This document shows, piece by piece, positions 34,926 through 42,971 of a stretch of DNA of 64,000 nt. Both the position numbers and the translations under genes were made by a program. This DNA is from Caulobacterales bacterium (lineage in GTDB: Bacteria > Pseudomonadota > Alphaproteobacteria > Caulobacterales > Parvularculaceae), in the NCBI GenBank assembly GCA_020638525.1, contig JACKIL010000005.1, positions 124,001-188,000 of the forward strand, given 5' to 3'. The stretch's first letter is position 1. Each line of letters begins with the position of its first letter. The notes beneath the pieces were generated by a model. That model did not search any database, was not told the DNA's origin, and saw only the letters and a program-made list of their open reading frames with translations.

Positions 34926-35366
34926 ATGCGCACCATTTTCGCCGCCGCCATCCTTTCTGTCGTCGCCAGCCAGGCGAGCGCCGGGCAAGTCTGGCTCACC
35001 ATGGACCAGGTTCGCCCCTATGAGCTGCAAAAGCCGGCCGGCCAGATCATCGTCGGCAATCCGGCGATCGCCGACGTGACGGTTCAGGACAAGGAGCGCG
35101 TCTTCCTCTTCGGCAAGGCGCCAGGCATGACGAACATCTATATCTTCGACGACGAAGGCCAGTTCGTCGATAACCTTCTCATCCGCGTGCGCGCGACGAC
35201 GCAGGACATGCTCGTCATGCATCGCGGCGCGGAGCGCACGACCTATACCTGCACAACGAACTGCGAGCCGACGATGACGGTCGGCGATGACACGCAGACT
35301 TTCACGGAGCTGAACCAGCAGGTGTCGACGAAAGTGCAGCAAGCCCTTCAGGCGACGCCGCAGTAA
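34926..35366 (+). CDS. Stand-alone secretin N-domain (pilus assembly N-terminal) protein
   Basis: This 146-residue secreted protein has a signal peptide (cleavage near ASAGQV) followed by one pilus-assembly N-terminal domain (PAGQIIVGNPAIADVTVQDK, RVFLFGKAPGMTNIYIFDDE). This is the same module that begins CpaC, but no secretin domain follows. Two Cys (YTCTTNCEP) may form a disulfide. It is divergent from the Tad genes and probably an accessory of the secretin; its exact role is unknown. The ATG at 34926 starts the signal peptide; the open frame upstream is not used. Confidence 0.85.
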   Translation: MRTIFAAAILSVVASQASAGQVWLTMDQVRPYELQKPAGQIIVGNPAIADVTVQDKERVFLFGKAPGMTNIYIFDDEGQFVDNLLIRVRATTQDMLVMHRGAERTTYTCTTNCEPTMTVGDDTQTFTELNQQVSTKVQQALQATPQ

Positions 35367-35394
35367 GCCGGACAAGTTTTATCGCGTAAGCGAG

Positions 35395-35421
35395 CGGGCC
35401 CCTTTGAAAGGGGCCCGTTTT
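35395..35421 (+). terminator. Intrinsic terminator
   Basis: CGGGCCCC (35395-35402) pairs with GGGGCCCG (35410-35417) around TTTGAAA, with TTTT after it. It lies about 30 nt after the secretin-N-domain gene. It may work in both directions, as the degenerate ANL gene ends at 35424 on the other strand. Confidence 0.8.
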
Positions 35422-35423
35422 CG

Positions 35424-36605
35424 TTATGGGGATTTTTCTGCGTCGTCTTCGAGCGATGCTTCAAAATTGTAGATGCGCGGGCGCTCTTGCGGGCGCAGAT
35501 GCGTGCGGCACCAGCTGTCGATATCGCGCGCCGTAAGTTCGGAAGGCGCGATTTCCGGATTGAGCTTGATGCGCGCGACAAGACGCGCGACGCCGCCAGC
35601 GTGACGCGCAACGCGGATTTTGCAGTCTTCGACGGCGCGGTGTCCACGGATTGTCGCGGCGATGCGGCTCGGGAATACGTTGACCGCGCCGATCTGCACG
35701 GCGCCGTCGCGCCTTCCTGCAAGCTTGAAGCTGCGCTCGCCGGTCCATTCGAGGATATCCATCGGCTCAGCGATGCGCTCGGCTCCATCGGGCGCAAGCC
35801 GGACGAGATTGTCGCCGTCGCGCCGCCAGTGATCGAAGAGCGTGAACGCCTCGCTCGGCGAGTCGCGCCAGGCGATAAGCCCCGTCTCCGTCGAGCCGTA
35901 GAGTTCGCGCAGCGCGCCGAAACCCGCCTTGCGCAAATCCGAGACAAGCTCGGGCGTCATCGTCTCGCCGAAGAACACGCCCATCGCATTGTCGGGCGCC
36001 TTGAGGCCTTCGTTGATGAGATAGCGCCACAATGTTGGCGTCGCGACCAGCACGTCGCCGAAGGAAAGCGTGCGCTCAAGTTCTTCCGGCGACATGCGCC
36101 GAGCATCGACTGACGGGATGAGCTGGAGGTTGGGCGTCAGGATCGTCACCGCAAAACCGAGAAAGCTGTGCGGCGCGATGAGAGAGATCATGCGGCGCCG
36201 GCCGTAAAGGAGGTTCGCAGCAGCGGCGGCGTCCTTGAAGACGGCGTCCGCCGGATGCAGCACGGCCTCCGTGTCGGCGTCGCGGCCCGCCGGGGTAAAG
36301 CGGAAAGCGGTGAGCGAACCTGTGATCGAACCGGCCGCGACATGCGCCCAGTCGGCGATGCGCGAGGCCGGGGCGCCGTCAAAACGCTCCGGCGGAAAGT
36401 CGAAAAACTGCGCGATGCGCCGCCGGCAGGCAGCTTCTTCTTCTTCGCTGAGCCCGAGCCCGCCGGCGCCAAGCTCCGTCTCGCCGGACCATGAGGCGAG
36501 CGTGAGGAAGTCCGTATGCCGCTTGAAACGCCAGCTCAGCTCTTCCGCGACGACGCCGCCGATGACCCTTGAGATTTCGGTTTCATCTATCTCGAACGCT
36601 TTCAC
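35424..36605 (-). CDS. Degenerate ANL-superfamily (AMP-ligase-like) protein
   Basis: This 393-residue protein has the ANL adenylase fold: LRELYGSTETGLIAWR matches the core A5 motif, and LAGRRDGAVQIGAVNVFPSR and LRPQERPRIYNF match the C-terminal domain. The P-loop (normally SGSTGxPK) is replaced by GSLTAFRFTPAG, and the chain ends before the usual PRNxxGK with the catalytic Lys. Both adenylation hallmarks are therefore missing. The first 75 residues look like an acyl-carrier-type helical module lacking the DSL serine. GTG start overlaps the PabC-like gene stop as GTGA, so it is coupled to the pab genes. Function unknown; possibly binding or thioester transfer without adenylation. Confidence 0.7.
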   Translation of the reverse strand: MKAFEIDETEISRVIGGVVAEELSWRFKRHTDFLTLASWSGETELGAGGLGLSEEEEAACRRRIAQFFDFPPERFDGAPASRIADWAHVAAGSITGSLTAFRFTPAGRDADTEAVLHPADAVFKDAAAAANLLYGRRRMISLIAPHSFLGFAVTILTPNLQLIPSVDARRMSPEELERTLSFGDVLVATPTLWRYLINEGLKAPDNAMGVFFGETMTPELVSDLRKAGFGALRELYGSTETGLIAWRDSPSEAFTLFDHWRRDGDNLVRLAPDGAERIAEPMDILEWTGERSFKLAGRRDGAVQIGAVNVFPSRIAATIRGHRAVEDCKIRVARHAGGVARLVARIKLNPEIAPSELTARDIDSWCRTHLRPQERPRIYNFEASLEDDAEKSP

Positions 36606-37465
36606 CGGTCAGCCTCGTCGCCCGCCATCTCAATTTCGCGCTGCAGGCGCTCTTGATACCATGTTTGCAGGCGCTGCAAGACGGGGCTTTGCAACGGCGC
36701 GGAAAGATGAGCCGCGACGACGCCTTTAAGGCTGTTCGTGATGAAGAGCGCGCAGCGCTGCAACGCCTCGGGCGCGAGCGCGCTTTCGCTGATTGCAACG
36801 CCATGATCGCCCGACAGAAGCAGAGCGCGCACGACGCCGGGGAGCGCGCCCTCTTCAAGCGGCGGCGTGATGACAGCGCCGCTTTCGTCGATGGCGAAAA
36901 GATTGGCGGCGGCGGCGCCCGCGACGCGGCCATGTTCGTTGAGCATGACGGCCTCGCCCGCCCCGGCGCTCACAGCTTCGTTGAAGGCAAGAATGTTGTC
37001 GGCATAGCCGCCGATCGCCTTGAAGCGCGCCGTCGCCGCGCCTGAAAAGCGGCGCCGCTGCGTCAGGTGCAATTTAATTGAAGCGGTTTGTTGCGGCGGA
37101 AAAGGCGAGAGCGTGACGAGAAGCGTCGGCGAAGCTTCCTCCGCTGACGGAAAGGCAAGCCCCCGCCTGCCGCTTCCGCGCGTCACCGTGATGCGCGCGC
37201 TCGCCTTTTCCTGAAGATCATTCTCTGCGGCGAGCCTGCTGATAACATCGCCAAGCAAGGCGAGCGCGGCGTGCGCGGCGTGCGCGGGAATTTGCAGAAC
37301 GCCGAGCCCGAACCGAAGGCGCGCGAGATGTTCGGCGAGAAACGCCGGCCTTCCCTTCTCGACATAGAGCGTCTCAAAAGCGCCGTCGCCGAGAAGGAAG
37401 CCGCGATCGCCCGCATCGATCGCCGCGCGGCTGTCGCGAATTTCGTCGTTCAGCCAGACCTTCAT
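36602..37465 (-). CDS. Class IV aminotransferase fold, probable aminodeoxychorismate lyase (PabC)
   Basis: This PLP protein of about 287 residues belongs to the branched-chain aminotransferase/PabC fold. Recognisable parts are the N-terminal DRGFLLGDGAFETLYVEKG, the Lys that should hold PLP in RFKAIGGYADNILAFNEA, and GAAAANLFAIDESG. By context (pabB-pabA upstream with 4-nt overlaps) it should split aminodeoxychorismate to p-aminobenzoate and pyruvate. D-amino-acid or branched-chain aminotransferase activity cannot be excluded by sequence. The ATG at 37463-37465 overlaps the pabA stop. Confidence 0.85.
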   Translation of the reverse strand: MKVWLNDEIRDSRAAIDAGDRGFLLGDGAFETLYVEKGRPAFLAEHLARLRFGLGVLQIPAHAAHAALALLGDVISRLAAENDLQEKASARITVTRGSGRRGLAFPSAEEASPTLLVTLSPFPPQQTASIKLHLTQRRRFSGAATARFKAIGGYADNILAFNEAVSAGAGEAVMLNEHGRVAGAAAANLFAIDESGAVITPPLEEGALPGVVRALLLSGDHGVAISESALAPEALQRCALFITNSLKGVVAAHLSAPLQSPVLQRLQTWYQERLQREIEMAGDEADR

Positions 37466-38043
37466 GCCGCGCGCGCCTTTTCGACTTGCCCGAGGAAATT
37501 CGCGATCATCGCGCGGCCATGCGGCGACAACAACGACTCCGGGTGAAACTGCACGCCGGCCCACGACGCCGTTTCATGACGCACGCCCATCAACTCGCCT
37601 TCCTCGCTCCACGCATTGGCGATGAGCGGGCCGCTCGGCGGCAGTTCAGAAATCAGCGAATGATAGCGCCCGGCTTCAAGCGGCGATGGAAGCCCGCGAA
37701 AAACGCCCGTTCCGTCATGACGCACGAGGCTCGCCTCGCCATGCAGCGGTCTTTTGGCGCGCAGCGTTTTTCCGCCGAAGGCTTCGGCCAGGCACTGATG
37801 GCCAAGGCAAACGCCGAGAAGCGGCGTCGATTGCGGCAGGAGATCGAGAAGGGCGAGCGAAACGCCCGCATCCGCCGGCGCTTTCGGGCCCGGTGAAAGA
37901 ATGACGCCCTCCGGCGCCATCCGCACAAGCTCGCGCGCGTTCGCTGCGTCATTGCGGATGACCGCAACGTCAGCCCCCGCCTCGCGCACATAGCGTGCGA
38001 GATTGTGAACGAAGGAGTCGTAATTATCGATGATGAGGATCAT
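37462..38043 (-). CDS. pabA: Glutamine amidotransferase, aminodeoxychorismate synthase component II
   Basis: This 193-residue class I glutaminase makes ammonia for PabB (and in some bacteria for TrpE). The nucleophile Cys is in LLGVCLGHQ, the catalytic His and Glu are in GVQFHPESLL, and the N-terminal IIDNYDSFVHNL is typical of PabA/TrpG. It starts on the pabB stop (ATGA overlap) and ends on the pabC start, so the three should be made together. An additional role in anthranilate synthesis is possible. Confidence 0.93.
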   Translation of the reverse strand: MILIIDNYDSFVHNLARYVREAGADVAVIRNDAANARELVRMAPEGVILSPGPKAPADAGVSLALLDLLPQSTPLLGVCLGHQCLAEAFGGKTLRAKRPLHGEASLVRHDGTGVFRGLPSPLEAGRYHSLISELPPSGPLIANAWSEEGELMGVRHETASWAGVQFHPESLLSPHGRAMIANFLGQVEKARAA

Positions 38044-39410
38044 GAGGCGCGCGCCTCATCAATCGACAGGGCGCGCATCGCGCCTTTCGCCTTCACAAGC
38101 GTTTCAAGATATTCCGCCTGCGGATCGGACCTTAGCGTAACGCCGCCGCCTGCGGGGAATGTCGCGCAAAGCCGTCCCGTCTTTTCTTCGACAATCGTCG
38201 TGCGGATCGCGACAGCGAAATCGGCGAGCCCCCGGTCATCGATATAGCCGATCGCGCCGCAATAGGGCCCGCGCCCGACGCCTTCCGCCGTAGCGATCGT
38301 TTTCATCGCCTCGATCTTCGGCGCGCCGGTGATGGAGCCGCAGGGAAACAGGGTTTCGAGCGCCTCCACCGCGCCGATCCCGTCGCGCAGCACGCCGCTG
38401 ATGCGCGAGACGAGATGATGCACATGGGCGTGGCTCTCCAGCGCGCAGATCGCCTCCTCGCGGATCGAACCGTCGCGGCAGATGCGCGAGAGATCGTTGC
38501 GCGTCAGATCCGCAATCATGATGTTTTCCGCGCGCTCTTTCGGGTCGGCGAGGAGTTCGGCGGCGAGCGCCATATCGCGCGCATGATCGCCCCCGCGCGG
38601 GCGCGTTCCTTTGATGGGTTCGGCGACGATGCGCCCGGCGCCCTCTATCCGGAAAAACCGCTCCGGCGAATTCGACAGAACGGCGCCCTCTTTATACGGA
38701 AGAAACGCCGCAAACGGCGCAGCTTCCGCCGCGATCACCCGGAAGAGATCGAAGGCGCGCGCGGGACCTTCGCTCATCGCTCGAAAATGCTGCGCGACAT
38801 TCGCCTGAAAGAGAACGCCGTCACGGATGAGCTCGACGACATTGGCGACCATGGCGCGATAGTCGTCCGCCGTGAAGTTCGAGGTGAAGCCTGTAAAGAT
38901 CGGCGCCGCGCGCAGCGGCGCTTCGCGCCCCAGCGTCTCTTCAAGGCGCGCCGCCGCCGCGCTATCGCGCGAGGCGATGAAGGCGCGCTTCTCGCGATTG
39001 TCGAATAGCGCAGCCGCATCATAGGCGGCGAACGCCATGTCTGGCAGCGCGAAAGGCGATGCAGGCCCTTTCGCCGAAGGCTCAAGGAGCCCGCCCATCT
39101 CATAACCGGCGAAACCGATGAGCCCCGTCAGGAACGGCGCATCAGGCGCAGCGTCTGGAGAGAGCGCGCGCGAAGCGGCGAGCTCGCGCAGAGCGTCGAA
39201 GGGAGAAGCGGCGACGCGCGAACCGTCGACGAAGGTTTGTCCTCCTCGCGCCTCAAGCATCGCGGCGGGCGCGCCCGCGAGCACCGACCACCGCGCATCG
39301 CCTCCGCCCGAATGGAGGAGCGCCGCGAAAGGGCTTTCAGCCAGCGGCGCAAACGCATCCAGCGGCGAGCGCCAGTCGATCTCACGCCATGAAAAGTCGC
39401 CTCGTCTCAT
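38040..39410 (-). CDS. pabB: Aminodeoxychorismate synthase component I
   Basis: This 456-residue chorismate-binding enzyme aminates chorismate to 4-amino-4-deoxychorismate for folate. The signature PIKGTRPRGGD has the Lys used by PabB (TrpE has Ala there), which sets it apart from anthranilate synthase. LSNSPERFFRIEG and CGSITGAPKIEAMKTIA also fit. It is the first gene of a four-gene leftward chain with 4-nt overlaps throughout. Confidence 0.94.
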   Translation of the reverse strand: MRRGDFSWREIDWRSPLDAFAPLAESPFAALLHSGGGDARWSVLAGAPAAMLEARGGQTFVDGSRVAASPFDALRELAASRALSPDAAPDAPFLTGLIGFAGYEMGGLLEPSAKGPASPFALPDMAFAAYDAAALFDNREKRAFIASRDSAAAARLEETLGREAPLRAAPIFTGFTSNFTADDYRAMVANVVELIRDGVLFQANVAQHFRAMSEGPARAFDLFRVIAAEAAPFAAFLPYKEGAVLSNSPERFFRIEGAGRIVAEPIKGTRPRGGDHARDMALAAELLADPKERAENIMIADLTRNDLSRICRDGSIREEAICALESHAHVHHLVSRISGVLRDGIGAVEALETLFPCGSITGAPKIEAMKTIATAEGVGRGPYCGAIGYIDDRGLADFAVAIRTTIVEEKTGRLCATFPAGGGVTLRSDPQAEYLETLVKAKGAMRALSIDEARAS

Positions 39411-39511
39411 GCCGGGCCTGATAGCACCCGCGAGGCGATAGCGCGAGCGGGCGCGCTGGCGCGCGCTCGCAAATCGCCCTAGCGGTTCAGAAAGACTGCG
39501 GAGCGGGAAAG

Positions 39512-40627
39512 ATGGCGGCGAGCGAGACGGCGGACGGGCCGCGCGGCGGCGGACAGGCGCAGGCCTTTTACGGGCTCGCCCTCGCCGTGCTGATCGGCTT
39601 CGTCGCCTATATCGGGCGCGGCGTCATCATTCCCTTCGTCGTCGCGGGTTTCCTCTGTTTTCTCATCTACACGCTGAAGGAAACGATCAAGCGCGGCCCG
39701 CTTGTCGGGCGCTTCCTGCCGAACTGGCTTTGTTATCTCTTCGCCTTCGCCGCAATCGGCTCCGGCTTCATCGTCATCGTCGACATCGTGCGCGAAAATG
39801 CCGAGACGCTCGTCGAGAAAGCACCGCTCTACGAGACGCGCCTCAGAGACATCTCTCAGGAAGCGCTGCATTTCGTCGAAGGCCTGAATATTCTGCCTGC
39901 GGATTTCCTCTCCGGCGTCGAGGAGTTGCGGCGCACCGGCCTCAGCATGATCCGGCCGATCCTTGCTGACATCGGCTCCACATTGAGCGCGCTTACCGCC
40001 AATGTCGTCACCGTCTTCCTCTACACGACGTTCATGCTGCTCGAACGCGGGCGCATCTTCCTGAAGATCGACCTCCTGAGCGAAGATACGAGCCAGCGCC
40101 GCGCCGTGAATGAGATCATCGGCGATATCGGAACGATGGTGCGCGAATACATCACCGTCAAAACCGTTTCGAACCTTGTCACGGCGACGGCGAGCTATGC
40201 GATCATGCGCCTTATCGGCGTCGAGTTTGCAGGCTTTTTCGCGCTGCTCATCTTCCTCTTCAATTTCATCCCGATCGTCGGCGCGATCAGCGCGATTTCC
40301 GCGCCCGTTCTGCTCGCGCTCGTCCAGCCGGATGGCGGCGGCGTGCAAATGTCGCTGCTGACGCTCGCGCTGCTCGTCGGCGTCGAGCAGACGATGAGTT
40401 CCGGGATCGAGCCGCGCCTCATCGGCAAGAGCCTCAATCTGAGCCCGCTCGTCATCCTCGTCTCATTGGGCGTTTGGGGAACGCTCTGGGGGTTCGCAGG
40501 CGCGCTCCTCGCCGTGCCGGTGACGGTTACGCTGATGATCATCCTGACGCAGTTTCCGTCAACGCGACCGATCGCAGTTCTATTGTCCGATAGCGGACAA
40601 ATCGCCGGCATCAAGCATCCGCGCTGA
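39512..40627 (+). CDS. AI-2E family transporter (PerM-like)
   Basis: This 371-residue membrane protein of the AI-2 exporter/PerM family has about eight membrane helices with a central soluble loop, plus the conserved region FNFIPIVGAISAISAPVLLAL and the late EPRLIGKSLNLSPLVILVSL. Members have been linked to AI-2 release or Na+/H+ antiport, but substrate is unknown here. It lies convergent to oxyR with no space between stop codons, and may have no terminator of its own. Confidence 0.9.
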   Translation: MAASETADGPRGGGQAQAFYGLALAVLIGFVAYIGRGVIIPFVVAGFLCFLIYTLKETIKRGPLVGRFLPNWLCYLFAFAAIGSGFIVIVDIVRENAETLVEKAPLYETRLRDISQEALHFVEGLNILPADFLSGVEELRRTGLSMIRPILADIGSTLSALTANVVTVFLYTTFMLLERGRIFLKIDLLSEDTSQRRAVNEIIGDIGTMVREYITVKTVSNLVTATASYAIMRLIGVEFAGFFALLIFLFNFIPIVGAISAISAPVLLALVQPDGGGVQMSLLTLALLVGVEQTMSSGIEPRLIGKSLNLSPLVILVSLGVWGTLWGFAGALLAVPVTVTLMIILTQFPSTRPIAVLLSDSGQIAGIKHPR

Positions 40628-41536
40628 TCAGGCGGTCTCTATTTCGCTCAGCGTTTCTTTCAGAACGGCGGCGACAGCCTCCGCCTCCTCCCGCCGGCCT
40701 GAACCGCGCCGCCAGGCGATGCCGATGCGCCGCGACGGCGCAGGGCTCTCGAATGGCGACACCTTGAGGCCTGTAGTCTCTGCAAGCCCGGATTTCACCG
40801 CCATCGCCGGCAACAGCGTCGCTCCAAGGCCTGAGCGAACCATTTGCGTCAACGTGAAGAGGCTCGTCGCGCCATAGGCCGCCGCATCAGACCGGCGCAG
40901 CTTGCACGCTTCGATCGCGTGATCGCGCAGGCAATGGCCGTCTTCGAGAAGGAGAAGATTGACGTTCTCAAGGTCATCGACCTTGAGCGACTTCTTCGCC
41001 GCGAGCGGATGGCCGGGCGCAGCAGCAAACCAGAACGGGTCCTCGCCGATATCGATCACCTCAGCGCCCGGGAGATCGTAGGGGAAGGCGAGCACCACCG
41101 CGTCGAGCAGTCCCGCCGAAAGGCGCTCGGCGAGATTGGCCGTCAGGTCTTCGCGCAGGAAGAGTTTGAGGTTGGGATAGGCGGCCTTCAGGCGCTCTGC
41201 GACGCGCGGGAGGAGGAAAGGCGCGATCGTCGGAATGACGCCGAGATGGAATTCACCTTCGAGCGGTCGATGGGCGGCGGCGGCGCGCGCAAGATCTTCC
41301 GCCATGGCGAGGATTGGCGCGGCGCGGCGCGCGACTTCCTCCCCCGTCGGGGTCAGCGCGAAGGCGCGCGTCGAGCGGTCGACGAGCTGGCAGTCGAGCG
41401 CCGTCTCAAGCTCCTTGATCGCAGAGGATAATGTCGATTGCGAAACGAGGCAGTCGTCGGCCGCCTTGGAGAAAGAATGACGCCGGACGAGCGCGAGGAA
41501 GAACTGAAGCTGGCGCAAGGTCGGAAGGACGAGCAT
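40628..41536 (-). CDS. oxyR: Hydrogen-peroxide-sensing LysR regulator OxyR
   Basis: This LysR-type regulator of about 302 residues has an N-terminal winged helix (TLRQLQFFLALVRRHSFSKA) and an effector domain. The redox pair is present: C202 in LLLEDGHCLRDH and C211, 9 residues apart like C199/C208 of E. coli OxyR. It should activate the divergent ahpC-ahpD genes after peroxide oxidation. I chose the ATG at 41534-41536, where the HTH sits at the usual distance; GTG at 41554 is an alternative. Confidence 0.93.
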   Translation of the reverse strand: MLVLPTLRQLQFFLALVRRHSFSKAADDCLVSQSTLSSAIKELETALDCQLVDRSTRAFALTPTGEEVARRAAPILAMAEDLARAAAAHRPLEGEFHLGVIPTIAPFLLPRVAERLKAAYPNLKLFLREDLTANLAERLSAGLLDAVVLAFPYDLPGAEVIDIGEDPFWFAAAPGHPLAAKKSLKVDDLENVNLLLLEDGHCLRDHAIEACKLRRSDAAAYGATSLFTLTQMVRSGLGATLLPAMAVKSGLAETTGLKVSPFESPAPSRRIGIAWRRGSGRREEAEAVAAVLKETLSEIETA

Positions 41537-41565
41537 GACACCCCTCGCCGCCACAAAGGCAGCCT

Positions 41566-41609
41566 ATCGACTAATTCGATGAGATTATTAGCTATTATCT
41601 ATTTGATAA
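41566..41609. promoter_or_regulatory. Two dyads in the oxyR-ahpC divergent promoter region
   Basis: ATCGA-N5-TCGAT (41566-41580) and TTATC-N5-GATAA (41595-41609) are perfect 5-5-5 inverted repeats with centres 29 bp apart. LysR proteins bind dyads of this size, so these are candidate OxyR sites. TTGATA (41603-41608) and TAAGTA (41625-41630), 16 bp apart, could be the -35 and -10 of ahpC. They do not match the E. coli ATAG-N7-CTAT pattern. Confidence 0.45.
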
Positions 41610-41699
41610 ATTTTCAAGCAGGTTTAAGTACCCGTGTGCGGCCGGAGAGGGCCGCGCCAGTTCGCATGTTCATAACCCGCTACAGGCAAGGAGATCTCA

Positions 41700-42245
41700 A
41701 TGCTCGGCGTAGGCGACAAGCTTCCCGATTTTACCGTCACCGGCGTGAAGCCCGGCTTCAACAGCCATGAAGAAGGAGGCAAGTCGGCCTTCGAAGCGAT
41801 CACCCAGGACAGCTTCCCGGGCAAATGGAAGGTCATCTATTTCTATCCGAAGGATTTCACCTTCGTGTGCCCGACCGAGATCGCCGAGTTCGGCCGCCTT
41901 GCAAAAGAATTCGAAGACCGCGACGCGGTCGTGATGGGCGGCTCGTCCGATAACGAGTTCTGCAAACTCGCCTGGCGCCGCGACCATCCGGATCTCAAGA
42001 GCCACCCGGCCTGGCAATTCGCCGACACGACGGGCGCGCTCATCGACGGCCTTGGCATCCGCGCGCCGGAAGGCGTTGCGCTGCGCGCGACCTTCGTGGT
42101 CGACCCGCACAACGTGATCCAGCATGTCTACGTCAACAATCTGAGCGTCGGCCGCAACCCGCAGGACACGCTGCGCGTTCTCGATGCTCTGCAGACGGAC
42201 GAACTCTGTCCGTGTAATCGTCCGGTCGGCGGCGAAACGCTCTAA
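41700..42245 (+). CDS. ahpC: AhpC-type peroxiredoxin
   Basis: This 181-residue 2-Cys peroxiredoxin reduces peroxides. Peroxidatic C57 is in FTFVCPTE. Two C-terminal cysteines (C170, C172 in ELCPCNRP) match the mycobacterial-type AhpC that is recycled by AhpD. AAGGAG is just upstream of the ATG. The neighbours (divergent oxyR, downstream ahpD) agree. No ahpF was found here, so the reductant is probably AhpD with a dihydrolipoamide system. Confidence 0.96.
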   Translation: MLGVGDKLPDFTVTGVKPGFNSHEEGGKSAFEAITQDSFPGKWKVIYFYPKDFTFVCPTEIAEFGRLAKEFEDRDAVVMGGSSDNEFCKLAWRRDHPDLKSHPAWQFADTTGALIDGLGIRAPEGVALRATFVVDPHNVIQHVYVNNLSVGRNPQDTLRVLDALQTDELCPCNRPVGGETL

Positions 42246-42255
42246 GATCGGGCGC

Positions 42256-42292
42256 CGGCGCGACGCCGCTCTCTCCCCCAGGCGTCGCGCCG
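42256..42292 (+). other. 12-bp stem-loop between ahpC and ahpD
   Basis: CGGCGCGACGCC (42256-42267) pairs perfectly with 42281-42292 around a 13-nt loop, directly after the ahpC stop. There is no T-tract. It may stabilise ahpC mRNA or lower downstream ahpD expression relative to ahpC. Confidence 0.6.
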
Positions 42293-42370
42293 ACCCACCT
42301 CGTTCAACATCTCACGTGATTAATCGCTGCGCGCCGAAAATCCGGGCGCGCTGAAGAAGGAGTTCGCCCC

Positions 42371-42901
42371 ATGAGTCTCGACGCCCTGCGCGACGCCATC
42401 CCTGATTACGCCAAGGATATCCGCCTCAATCTCGGCACGCTCGCTTCGGAAACCTCGCTGAGCGACCAGCAGAAATATGGAACGTTCCTCGCGAGCGCGC
42501 TTGCGACCGGCGAGCCGACGGTGATCCGCGCCATCGCCGCCTGGACCGAAGACAAGCTTTCGCCGGAAGCAGCGACCGCTGCGAAGTCCGCCGCGGCGAT
42601 CATGGCGATGAACAATGTCTATTATCGCGCAACGCACCTGATGCACTCCGAAGACTACAAGTCGATGCCGGCGCGCCTGCGCATGAACGTCATCGGCAGC
42701 CCGGGCGTTGATAAGCTCGACTTCGAACTCTGGTCGCTCGCCGTTTCCGCGATCAATGGCTGCGGCATGTGCCTCGACAGCCACGAGAAAGTCGTGCGCA
42801 AGGGCGGCCTCGCCGCCGATCAGGTGCAGACCGCGATCCGCATCGCTGCTGTCGTCAACGCGGCGGCCGCCATCCTTCAAAGCGAGGCCTCCCTCTCCTA
42901 G
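42371..42901 (+). CDS. ahpD: Alkylhydroperoxidase AhpD
   Basis: This 176-residue CMD-fold protein acts as a small disulfide reductase for AhpC and can have weak hydroperoxidase activity. The active site INGCGMCLDSHE holds C131 and C134, with H138 and E119 at positions matching the mycobacterial enzyme. AAGGAG precedes the ATG. A strong hairpin ends the transcript just after the stop. The lack of ahpF nearby fits the AhpC/AhpD pairing. Confidence 0.95.
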   Translation: MSLDALRDAIPDYAKDIRLNLGTLASETSLSDQQKYGTFLASALATGEPTVIRAIAAWTEDKLSPEAATAAKSAAAIMAMNNVYYRATHLMHSEDYKSMPARLRMNVIGSPGVDKLDFELWSLAVSAINGCGMCLDSHEKVVRKGGLAADQVQTAIRIAAVVNAAAAILQSEASLS

Positions 42902-42912
42902 GCCGCGCTCAA

Positions 42913-42965
42913 GGCGGAAAGGCGCGCAGGCGGCGGCCCCGCGCCTTTCCGCCCCTCTTTATTTC
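42913..42965 (+). terminator. Terminator after ahpD
   Basis: A perfect 14-bp stem, GGCGGAAAGGCGCG (42913-42926) with 42940-42953, is followed by a T-rich run with a few C and A. It ends ahpCD just before the convergent sulfotransferase gene and could serve both. Confidence 0.7.
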
Positions 42966-42971
42966 CTGACT

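Noticed and set aside
42256..42292. Hairpin after ahpC as an intrinsic terminator
   Set aside because: No T-tract follows and ahpD is clearly the partner gene downstream, so it is listed only as a stem-loop.
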